This document shows, one piece after another, positions 54,634-62,395 of a stretch of 64,000 nucleotides of DNA. Source of the stretch: Paenibacillus sp. URB8-2 (GTDB lineage Bacteria; Bacillota; Bacilli; Paenibacillales; Paenibacillaceae); assembly GCF_013393385.1 (NCBI RefSeq), contig NZ_AP023239.1, forward strand, positions 3,162,001-3,226,000. The letters run 5' to 3'. The translations under genes were made by a program, and so were the position numbers. The notes beneath the pieces are model-generated. The model had not been told where the DNA came from and searched no databases. It saw only the letters and a list, made by a program, of their open reading frames with translations. The stretch's first letter is position 1; each line of letters starts with the position of its first letter.

Positions 54634-56093
54634 TGCTGGCCCTCCTTCCGTTCATGATGTTCAGCCGGTTCCGGCAGACTGACCCGATCTGGCGCTTCCA
54701 CTGCCGGAAGCGGCTCCGCCAGCTGCAGATACACCGTAACCCGTGTCCCCTTGCCAAGCTCACTGGCCATTTCCATGGTTCCCCCGTGAAGCTCAACCAG
54801 CTGCTGCGAAATGGCAAGACCAAGACCGGTGCCTCCATTCAGGGAGTCAACCTGGAAGAAACGGTCCTTTACCCGGTTCAAGTGCTCCTGGCTGATGCCG
54901 ATCCCGGAGTCCTGGACTACAATCTCGGCCTCTTCTTCGTTAACCCGGCGCGCGGACAGCAGCACGCTTGAGCCTTCATGCGAGAACTTCACCGCATTGT
55001 CGGTCAAATTCAGGAATACCTGCTTCAATCTGTTGGCATCCCCTCGGACATAAATGCCGTCTTCCACTTCCAGTACAAGCCGGATGCTCCGTTTCTCGGC
55101 TTTGGCCCAGAGATTCAGAATAATTTCCTTGAGCAGTTCCTGTACGCCCACGGTACCCATGGAAAGCTTCATTTCATTTTGCTGCAGCTTGGAGAAGTCA
55201 AGGATTTCCTCTACCAGTCCAATCAGCCGGTCACTCTCCTTGGAAATAATGCTCATGCCAAGCTGCGTTTCCTCCGGGTCGTAGCCGCCGGAAATCAACG
55301 TTTCGCTCCACCCTTTGATGCTTGTTAGAGGCGTTCTGAGCTCATGCGAAATTGAGGAGATGAAATCATCCTTGATCTGATTGCTCCGCACGATCTCCTG
55401 AGCCATATAATTCAGTGTAGAGGCAAGCTCGCCGATCTCGTAGCGGTAATCGCCCTTGATGCGGATGTTGAATTTCCCCTTAGCCAATTGGGCGGATACG
55501 GCTGTGATATTGTTGAGCGGCTTGACAATCGAGTTGGCCAGCCCGAAGCTGAACGCGGTGACGACCGCAAGCACGGCTACGACGATGCCCGCCGACAGCA
55601 AAGTGACGTTGAATAAATCGCTGTTCACTCTTTCCACGGAAGTCACATATCTCAGCACGTAGGAGTCATGTCCGTGAATTTGCAGCACTTTGGAGACCGC
55701 CATCACGCTTTCGTTGGTCCCCGTCTGCCTGCCGACCCACCGACCGATTCCGCCGCCGACCGCTTCGGGCACATCGCTTGTCGTAATCGTCCGGTCGGGC
55801 TGAAAGCCCGTCGAGCTTGTGATCATGTCGCCGTCCAGCGTAAGCACCTGCAGTTCCGTGTTGTTGAGATCAAAGCTGCGCAGCAGCTCCTGGAGAGCAA
55901 ACGGAGAATCTTTACTCGAGAGGCGATAGAAATATTCCGCTTGGCTGATTTGCGTCGTAATTCGGGTATAAATGCTGTCGTAATAATAGGTCCGGATCAC
56001 CAGCAGAAAAATGACTTCCACGAGGAGAAGCGCCAAAAAGACTACAAGAATGTAGTGCAAAACAATCTGTCTGCGCATCCCCTTTTTAATCAT
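54630..56093 (-). CDS. Sensor histidine kinase with HAMP domain
   Basis: 487 residues: TM1 (~8-30, VLHYILVVFLALLLVEVIFL), extracytoplasmic sensor (~31-160), TM2 (~161-183), HAMP (~184-236), HisKA with SISHELRTPLTSIKGWSE (phosphorylated His), and HATPase with NLTDNAVKFS and GGTGLGLAISQQ. ATG 56093 overlaps the response regulator stop as ATGA; a GTG at 56111 is less likely. Signal unknown. Confidence 0.92.
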   Translation of the reverse strand: MIKKGMRRQIVLHYILVVFLALLLVEVIFLLVIRTYYYDSIYTRITTQISQAEYFYRLSSKDSPFALQELLRSFDLNNTELQVLTLDGDMITSSTGFQPDRTITTSDVPEAVGGGIGRWVGRQTGTNESVMAVSKVLQIHGHDSYVLRYVTSVERVNSDLFNVTLLSAGIVVAVLAVVTAFSFGLANSIVKPLNNITAVSAQLAKGKFNIRIKGDYRYEIGELASTLNYMAQEIVRSNQIKDDFISSISHELRTPLTSIKGWSETLISGGYDPEETQLGMSIISKESDRLIGLVEEILDFSKLQQNEMKLSMGTVGVQELLKEIILNLWAKAEKRSIRLVLEVEDGIYVRGDANRLKQVFLNLTDNAVKFSHEGSSVLLSARRVNEEEAEIVVQDSGIGISQEHLNRVKDRFFQVDSLNGGTGLGLAISQQLVELHGGTMEMASELGKGTRVTVYLQLAEPLPAVEAPDRVSLPEPAEHHERKEGQQ

Positions 56094-56788
56094 TGTCCCT
56101 GCCCTTTCCACTTATAGCCGTGTCCCCATACCGTTTGCAGATACTCGGGCTCTGACGGATTGTTTTCGATTTTTTGCCGCAGCCGCCGGATGTTTACGTC
56201 GACGATCTTCGGATCGCCCATATACTCCTTGCCCCATACGTGATCGAGGAGAAGGTCCCGGCTCAGCGGAGTGTTTTCTTTTTCCAGGAAATACTGCACC
56301 AGTGAAAATTCGGTCGGCGTCAGCTCAACGGGCTCTCCTCCACGCTTGAATTGCTTGGAAATGAGATCCAGCGTGAACGGGCCGGAATGAAACGATACCT
56401 TGGCCGATTGCTCCCGGTGCACATTCACTCTCCGGAGAAGCGACTGGATGCGGGCAATCAGCTCCGTCGGACTAAAAGGCTTGCTGACGTGATCGTCGGC
56501 GCCGACGGACAATGCATATACTTTATCCTGCTCCTGAACCTTGGCCGTCAGAAAAATGATCCCGATCCGTTCATTCGTCTCGCGGATCCGTCTGCACACC
56601 TCAAAGCCGTCAATTCCCGGCACCATCACATCAAGCAGCGCGATATCGATATCAGGCACCGAAGTCAGCTTGCTAAGGGCCTCGTTGCCGTCAGCCGCTT
56701 CCAGCACTTCAAACCCGTTTCGCTTCAAATTGATTACAATAAAACTGCGGATGGACTCTTCATCCTCCAGTATCAGAACTTTACTCAT
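56090..56788 (-). CDS. OmpR-family response regulator
   Basis: 232 residues: receiver domain with acidic pocket (KVLILEDEESIRSF), phosphoacceptor Asp in IALLDVMVPGIDG, Lys in LTAKVQEQDK, and a C-terminal winged helix (VELTPTEFSLVQYFLEKE, VDVNIRRLRQKIE). Partner of the kinase that follows. Its ATG overlaps the end of the lipoprotein gene by 8 bases. Confidence 0.94.
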   Translation of the reverse strand: MSKVLILEDEESIRSFIVINLKRNGFEVLEAADGNEALSKLTSVPDIDIALLDVMVPGIDGFEVCRRIRETNERIGIIFLTAKVQEQDKVYALSVGADDHVSKPFSPTELIARIQSLLRRVNVHREQSAKVSFHSGPFTLDLISKQFKRGGEPVELTPTEFSLVQYFLEKENTPLSRDLLLDHVWGKEYMGDPKIVDVNIRRLRQKIENNPSEPEYLQTVWGHGYKWKGQGQ

Positions 56789-58106
56789 TGATTCCCTTCC
56801 TTTCTACGGGAGCCGTATTCGTCCCTTTTTTGATTCCGTCTGCGTTCTGCTCAAGCTTGCCCCGATATCCGATGATCTTATCGGCATCCCGGCCCCAAAG
56901 CTCCCAGCCCTCGTCCTTCACCCGATCCCATTCTTCAGAAGAGAAAAAAGAGATCTCAGCAACGGTTTCGCCGGTACCTGACAAAACAAACTTGAGATAT
57001 TGGTTCTGCACGGATTTCGTGTCGACCGTGACTTTCCCGTGCCATGACGGCGGAAAGTTCAAGGTGAACCGGTCCGACGGATCACGGTACTGCTGAAACG
57101 CGAAGACAAGCCCTTCCTTGCCGTCCCATTTGTAATAGGAATAGAACCAGGGAACCGAGTCGGCCTCGAAGTTCTCCCAGCCCGACGGTCTTTCCATCAA
57201 GCCGATTTCGATAATGCCGTCACCGTCGATATCCCCGCTCGAAATCCGGCTGTCCTTGAACGTTCTGTCGTCACCGGACAGGACCACGCGGAAACGGTTA
57301 TTTTCCATAACGATCATATAGCTGTAAGCGGAATGCGAATTGACGGCGGCATCCAGAACGATGCCTTCTTTGCCTTTGGCCACTTTGCCCACGACAATGT
57401 TGTAATAGTTGTTAATGTAAGGATCGAGATTTTCCAGCCGGTCAAGCTCTTTGAATCCTCCGTTATACTGATAAGTCGTCAGTGTGGAGGACTCATTCCG
57501 CTTGAGCGAGACGACCGTGATGTCATCAATGCCGTCGCCGTTTAAATCGTCGATCATATATTTCGTATAGGACAGCGTCAGCTTCTCTTCAAGCGACGTT
57601 CCCGAATAACTGTATACGACCAGGCCTTTCTGCAGCCCTTCGTCCCCCCGGGAATAACCGGCGATAATCTCCGGTTTGCCGTCTCCCGTAACGTCCCTGA
57701 TCTCCACCGATTCCAGCACAGTTCCCGCGCCGTCAAAGGTCAGCTTCTTAATCCAGGAATCACCCTGCTTCTCCAGAATCAGGCCGTGTATCACCACCGC
57801 TTCTCCGGGCGTTTCATAAAAGACTAGCGTCTCCGGAATTCCGTCTCCGCTCAGGTCTTCCGTGCGGATGGAGCTGTCGTCGTCGTTGATTGGACGAATC
57901 AGCTTCAGCGAGTTGATGGCGGTCATCAGCGTCGCCTTATCCTCAGAAAGCCGCGGCGACTTCATCCGGGATACGGGGTCGCTGATAAAGGTGCAGCCCG
58001 ACAACAGCGAAAGGGCCAATATACCGGCGCCGAGGCGCCATAAAGCAGGTACATTGGCGGCGTAACGCCGCAAACCAATGCGCCGCAGACTTTGTATAAT
58101 CAACAT
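56781..58106 (-). CDS. Lipoprotein with DxxGDGxxE (FG-GAP/VCBS-like) repeats
   Basis: 441 residues: lipobox LALSLLSGC (Cys ~38), then repeated DLSGDGIPETLVF, DVTGDGKPEIIAGYS, DLNGDGIDDITVVS and DIDGDGIIEIGLME, calcium-binding-like beta-propeller repeats, and a C-terminal domain. Location outside the membrane next to a two-component system suggests a sensor or accessory. ATG 58106 preferred over a GTG two codons upstream. Confidence 0.85.
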   Translation of the reverse strand: MLIIQSLRRIGLRRYAANVPALWRLGAGILALSLLSGCTFISDPVSRMKSPRLSEDKATLMTAINSLKLIRPINDDDSSIRTEDLSGDGIPETLVFYETPGEAVVIHGLILEKQGDSWIKKLTFDGAGTVLESVEIRDVTGDGKPEIIAGYSRGDEGLQKGLVVYSYSGTSLEEKLTLSYTKYMIDDLNGDGIDDITVVSLKRNESSTLTTYQYNGGFKELDRLENLDPYINNYYNIVVGKVAKGKEGIVLDAAVNSHSAYSYMIVMENNRFRVVLSGDDRTFKDSRISSGDIDGDGIIEIGLMERPSGWENFEADSVPWFYSYYKWDGKEGLVFAFQQYRDPSDRFTLNFPPSWHGKVTVDTKSVQNQYLKFVLSGTGETVAEISFFSSEEWDRVKDEGWELWGRDADKIIGYRGKLEQNADGIKKGTNTAPVERKGINE

Positions 58107-58144
58107 GATCACTCATTTCATTCTTCTAAGATGATAATCCAGCG

Positions 58145-58873
58145 TTATAATAATCCGGCCCGCTCCTGAGAGGTAAGCCTGCGCCCGGTTACGTCATGCT
58201 TGATCATTCCGTTATCAAGCACCCATAGACGGGAAGCGTAGCGTTCGGCAAGCTCAAGCGGGACAACGGCTATCACCGTAAGTCCGGTCTCCTTGCATAG
58301 TTCCCGCAGCGACTCCATAACGCCCTGCGCCGACTTCGGGTCAAGCCCCGTCACCGGCTCGTCGGCAAGAATAACCTTGGCGCCATGTACGAGCGCCCGG
58401 GCAATGGCTATCCGCTGGCGTTCCCCGCCGCTGAGCTGGCCAAGGTTCATCTTCGCCTTATCCAGCAGGCCAAGCCTTTCCAGTTCATCCATGGCTCCCA
58501 TATAATCGTCGGAGCGGACCATTCCCGTCAGTCTCCGCCACAGAGGAGTCTGGGCAGCCTGACCAATCAGCACGTTCTTTAAAGCGGTCCGGTTCCGGTT
58601 CAGTTCCTCGTTCTGCTCCAGGAACGCCCATTCGCGGCGAATTTTCGTTCTGCCGCCGAAACCACCCTTCAATATGTCGGTCCCGTCCACCCGGAAGTTC
58701 CCTTTGTCCCATTTCTCGCGCAGCGCCAAACAGCGCAGCAACGTCGTCTTGCCGCTGCCGCTCGCGCCGAGCAGTCCGATCAGTTCTCCGGACTCCATCC
58801 GAAAGCCAACGTCTCGCAGCACCGGGGTCTGTTCCGGTCCGATGCGCTTGGCCAAATGCTCCACGATAATCAT
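58145..58873 (-). CDS. ABC transporter ATP-binding protein (PhnC-like), orphan
   Basis: 242 residues: Walker A GASGSGKTTLLRCLA, signature [16 protein letters not shown], Walker B VILADEPVTGLD. The layout is that of PhnC/phosphonate or metal importers, but no permease or binding protein lies nearby. It heads the operon followed by the lipoprotein, response regulator and kinase, so it may serve sensing or an unlinked permease. ATG follows CAGGAGAG. Confidence 0.88.
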   Translation of the reverse strand: MIIVEHLAKRIGPEQTPVLRDVGFRMESGELIGLLGASGSGKTTLLRCLALREKWDKGNFRVDGTDILKGGFGGRTKIRREWAFLEQNEELNRNRTALKNVLIGQAAQTPLWRRLTGMVRSDDYMGAMDELERLGLLDKAKMNLGQLSGGERQRIAIARALVHGAKVILADEPVTGLDPKSAQGVMESLRELCKETGLTVIAVVPLELAERYASRLWVLDNGMIKHDVTGRRLTSQERAGLL

Positions 58874-59191
58874 GAATCAGTCTCTCCTGTTCCCATATCT
58901 ATTTCATATATACAGTGTATTGGAAAGCAAGAACAAATACCATGCGATCACCCGTTCCCCTATCTTAACTCAACTTATAGAGAAATCCAAGCAATCCGAA
59001 GACGTCGGCAGGAAGCAGCAGCCCTGGCTGAGCCCAAAAGTGATATCCTCCGAAAGTTTCCTGTATAATCAAGAAAAAACAGCCTGTCTTGCCGGCGGAC
59101 GTCAAACATTCAACATTATAGTGGACAACCCTAATCCAAACAAGGGATAATAATTAGAAGTCAGTGATTTTTTGGGAGGACTGCATGTTTC
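58874..59191. other. Intergenic stretch between divergent operons
   Basis: About 320 bp. Presumed divergent promoters of the ABC-ATPase operon and the ArsR-type regulator. No repeat, RNA or operator recognised. Confidence 0.35.
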
Positions 59192-60109
59192 ATGGATTAT
59201 GAACTGAAAATAGACGTGTCGCCCGTATATGAACTGCTGGACAGTTTCATGCTATATGTAACGCGAAAGTGGATTTCCAATCTGGATATCGGACCCGACT
59301 GGGTGCGAGACATCGACGGGCGAATCCCGCCTCAAAAGAAGGCGGCTCTTTTGCAAGCTGCGGAATGGCCTTTCGAAGATTACGATATCTTATACGCCTG
59401 GGCATATACCCACGGCCCTGCCGCCAAAGTGCAGCTGTTCCTGGAAGATATGGAATCCGCGACTGTGGAGGAATGGTTCGAGCTGGCGGCTCCTTATCTT
59501 CCCGATTTCACGCTGGAGGAGTGCCGGCGGATCAAGAACGGCTACGGACCGCTGCTGCGGCTCTGGCATGAGCAGTATTTCCGCCATGTCGAACCCAAAA
59601 TGCTGCCCCTGCTCATTGAAGACGCCTCCGAGAAAAAGCTGCTGCAAAGCAAAATGGACCCCGGTGCGCTGATTGAATACGCTTCTGGCGGAGTGGTGGT
59701 CGAGGATATCCCCGAACTGGAGACGATCGTTCTCCTGCCGACGGTGCACCACAGGCCGATTAATACGTACTGTTTTTACAAAAAGCTGATGCTTGTGCAA
59801 TACCCCGTTGACGTCCCTGTGGAAAATGAAGACGAGCCGCCCACCCTGCTGCTCCGCATGACCAAAGCGCTGTCCGATCCGGTGCGCCTCCGTCTGCTGC
59901 GCTATGTCGCCAACGAGCCAAAGTCTCTATGGGAAATGCAATCCGATCTTGGCCAGTCGGGCGATATTCTGATGCATCATCTGATGATGCTGCGGGTGGC
60001 CGGGCTGCTGCGCATTCACTTGCGGGATGCGGATAACGAGCGTTTCAGCATCCGTCCCGACGGGGCGTCCGAACTTCAGATGTTCCTTGAATCGTACATT
60101 CATTTATAA
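59192..60109 (+). CDS. ArsR-type HTH regulator with a large N-terminal domain
   Basis: 305 residues. Residues ~215-300 form an ArsR winged helix (LLLRMTKALSDPVRLRLLRY, VANEPKSLWEMQSDLGQSGD then LMHHLMMLRVAGLLRIHL). The N-terminal ~200 residues are a separate domain of unknown ligand (DUF5937-like in feel). No metal-binding CxC motif is visible. ATG is 11 bases after GGGAGGA. Followed by the HAD gene, with a hairpin in between. Confidence 0.8.
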   Translation: MDYELKIDVSPVYELLDSFMLYVTRKWISNLDIGPDWVRDIDGRIPPQKKAALLQAAEWPFEDYDILYAWAYTHGPAAKVQLFLEDMESATVEEWFELAAPYLPDFTLEECRRIKNGYGPLLRLWHEQYFRHVEPKMLPLLIEDASEKKLLQSKMDPGALIEYASGGVVVEDIPELETIVLLPTVHHRPINTYCFYKKLMLVQYPVDVPVENEDEPPTLLLRMTKALSDPVRLRLLRYVANEPKSLWEMQSDLGQSGDILMHHLMMLRVAGLLRIHLRDADNERFSIRPDGASELQMFLESYIHL

Positions 60110-60132
60110 TACTTTTACAACTATACAGATAC

Positions 60133-60178
60133 TGGCTTGAAGGGTAACGTCCTTATGGCCCGGGTTACCGTTTCAAGT
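60133..60178. promoter_or_regulatory. Interrupted hairpin upstream of the HAD gene
   Basis: CTTGAA-g-GGTAAC (60134-60147) pairs with GTTACC-g-TTCAAG (60163-60177) around a 16-base loop. No T tract follows, so it is not a simple terminator; it could be an operator or leader element. Confidence 0.45.
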
Positions 60179-60198
60179 CGAACAAAGGAGTGAGCGAC

Positions 60199-60957
60199 AT
60201 GAAATATTGGACTCAACAAGTGATCTTCGACCTGGATGATACTTTGGTCCACTGCAACAAATATTTTGAACTCATTCTGGGGCAGTATTTCGAGATGATG
60301 AGTGACTGGTTTAGTGATGAGGGGCCTACTATGGAGGAAATGCGACGCAAACAGGTGGAGATCGATGTTGAGACAGTTAACACGAGCGGACTCGCGAGCG
60401 ATAATTTTCCGAAGTCGCTGATAGCAACCTACCGTTATTTTTGCGCAAAGTATAACCGTGCGTCCGACCCTTTTCAGGAAGGGCAGTTAATGAAGCTCGG
60501 ACTCAGCGTATACGATCAGGAGATCGAAGCCTACCCAGGCATGGTTGAGACGCTCGACAACCTGAAGCAGGATGGTCATGAGCTGTATCTGTATACGGGG
60601 GGAGACCACACCATTCAGCGCCGTAAAATCGAGCAAATGAAGCTGGATATGTACTTTAACGACCGCATCTATATCCGCAGGCACAAGAACGTCGAAGCGC
60701 TGGAAAAAATTTTGAGCGGCCGCTCGTTTGACCGCAAGCACACCTGGATGATCGGCAATTCTCTCCGCACCGATGTGATTCCGGCGGTTACCGCCGGCGT
60801 CAAAAGCATCTATCTAAAACAGCAGAACGAATGGGTGTACAATATGGTCGAACTTCAGCGTGATATGCATCAGTCGGTGATTACGATCTCTTCCATTCAC
60901 GAAGTGGTCCCCGTCATCCGCAGAACCGCTCACCGGCAGAACACAAGCCTAGGCTGA
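60199..60957 (+). CDS. HAD-superfamily hydrolase
   Basis: 252 residues: nucleophile motif VIFDLDDTLVHC, LYTGGDHTIQRRKI (motif II), the Lys region IYIRRHKNVEALEKI and WMIGNSLRTDVIPAV (motif III/IV). Substrate unknown. ATG 60199 is preferred (AAGGAG just upstream); a GTG three codons before it is too close. It follows the ArsR-type regulator in the same direction. Confidence 0.86.
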   Translation: MKYWTQQVIFDLDDTLVHCNKYFELILGQYFEMMSDWFSDEGPTMEEMRRKQVEIDVETVNTSGLASDNFPKSLIATYRYFCAKYNRASDPFQEGQLMKLGLSVYDQEIEAYPGMVETLDNLKQDGHELYLYTGGDHTIQRRKIEQMKLDMYFNDRIYIRRHKNVEALEKILSGRSFDRKHTWMIGNSLRTDVIPAVTAGVKSIYLKQQNEWVYNMVELQRDMHQSVITISSIHEVVPVIRRTAHRQNTSLG

Positions 60958-61056
60958 GCCAGGACCCGGACAGGCTGTTACAAATAGCATATAAAATCCG
61001 CCGCCGAAACGATTATACTGTTTGAATGTATTTCAGCTTTCGGCAGGAGGATAGGT

Positions 61057-61791
61057 ATGAAGAACAGCCAAGACAAGAAGAGACGCCCAAGAAGCCATTA
61101 CGCGCTGCCTATGGTACTGGCCGGATTGGTCGTTATCCTCGCGGTCGCGCTCGGATACACATTGACCCGGGGAGAAAGCGGACAAGAAGCGGAGCTGAAC
61201 AATCTGCCCAACTATACCGAGGTAAAAGGGAAAATCGTGGTTGACGGTCTCAAATACGAGAAGCAGCCCCGACTCGGGAGTCCGGATGCCAAGATCAAGG
61301 TTATGGAATTCGCCGATTTTAAATGTCCCGCCTGCAAAAAATGGACACAAAACTACATGCAGCGGTTTATCAGAGATTATGTGGATACCGGCAAGGTTGA
61401 ATACTACTTCATGAATTTTGCCTTTATCGACCGGGACTCCTACCTGGCCGCCAGCGCGGGCGAAGCGATCTATCATCAGAGCAATGAGAAGTTCTGGGAA
61501 TATGCAACGAAGCTGTACGACAATCAGGGGGACGAGAGCAAGATTTGGGCAACCGAGAAGTTCATCCTGAAGTTCGTCAAAGACAACATCAACGGCATCG
61601 ATTACGATCAGTTTGAGAAAGATCTCAAGAACCAGACCTACATGCTGGATGTAAAAGAGGATTTCAAAACCGCCGGCTCCTACGGCGTTAACGGCACGCC
61701 CCAGTTCATGGTGAACGGCGTGCTGCTGAAAGGCTCCTCGTACGACAGTTTGACGGCCGCTATCGACAAACAGCTGGCGGGCGGCAACTGA
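61057..61791 (+). CDS. Membrane-anchored DsbA-like thiol-disulfide oxidoreductase
   Basis: 244 residues. N-terminal membrane anchor (YALPMVLAGLVVILAVALGY), then a thioredoxin-fold domain with the redox pair in FKCPACKKW and a cis-Pro in GVNGTPQFMVNG. DsbA/BdbD-like proteins oxidise cysteines of exported proteins outside the membrane. ATG follows GCAGGAGG. Single gene with a strong terminator. Confidence 0.9.
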   Translation: MKNSQDKKRRPRSHYALPMVLAGLVVILAVALGYTLTRGESGQEAELNNLPNYTEVKGKIVVDGLKYEKQPRLGSPDAKIKVMEFADFKCPACKKWTQNYMQRFIRDYVDTGKVEYYFMNFAFIDRDSYLAASAGEAIYHQSNEKFWEYATKLYDNQGDESKIWATEKFILKFVKDNINGIDYDQFEKDLKNQTYMLDVKEDFKTAGSYGVNGTPQFMVNGVLLKGSSYDSLTAAIDKQLAGGN

Positions 61792-61819
61792 CCGCGGCCC
61801 ATAAATCGGCTATCTTATT

Positions 61820-61863
61820 AAATCAGCCAGTCTCCGTTAATCCGGAAGACTGGCTGATTTTTG
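61820..61863 (+). terminator. Intrinsic terminator after the DsbA-like gene
   Basis: AAATCAGCCAGTCT pairs perfectly with AGACTGGCTGATTT (61820-61833 and 61847-61860), followed by T residues. Confidence 0.88.
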
Positions 61864-62395
61864 TTTGGTGATTTTTCATCTGCCGAAAGCCTCGGTTAGT
61901 ATGCGGTTGTGTGAATGCACGCACTGCCTGTAATCCGCCCTCGCCCTGCCCCCCGGAATCTTCGATCGAGTATCCGCTGCCCAAGGATCAGCCTGTATAC
62001 GGAAATAGCCTCGACGGGAAATATCTTTTCGGGAAATATCCTCCCCGTCAGAGGTGAACTGGTCCGCAGCATTCTAAAAAGGAATTTCTCCCCCTTATTT
62101 CTGCTAGAGTGGCTTCAAGCCAAGCCTGGGAGGGAAATCCTCCTGCTTAATTATGCGCTTTTATGGAAAAATAAGAAAACGGGGCCAATAAGCCGGAGCT
62201 TTTCCCGTTTAGGGTCCGGTAACCGCCCTTTTTTGAATATAAAAGGGACGTTTTCCCGTTCATGCGTGCGCCTGTTAAAGATCCGATAGAGTATAAAAGT
62301 ACCTTTTTTAGAGTTATACCTAGGTCAAGTTGAATCCGATATCCTTTATCCATGATCGCTTTGAACAGCTTACGCGGCAATCACTTTGGCCGCGT
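61864..62395. other. Long intergenic stretch before topB
   Basis: About 530 bp. I see no convincing gene: the open frames are short and lack good ribosome sites. It holds a local direct repeat, CGGGAAATATC at ~62017 and ~62030, and several purine-rich hairpins (for example AAGGGACGTTTTCCCGTT). It may contain the terminator of topB on the minus strand. Confidence 0.4.

Noticed and set aside
61915..62289. 124-codon open frame before topB
   Set aside because: No ribosome site, low-complexity basic composition, no family; the overlapping minus-strand frame is equally weak.
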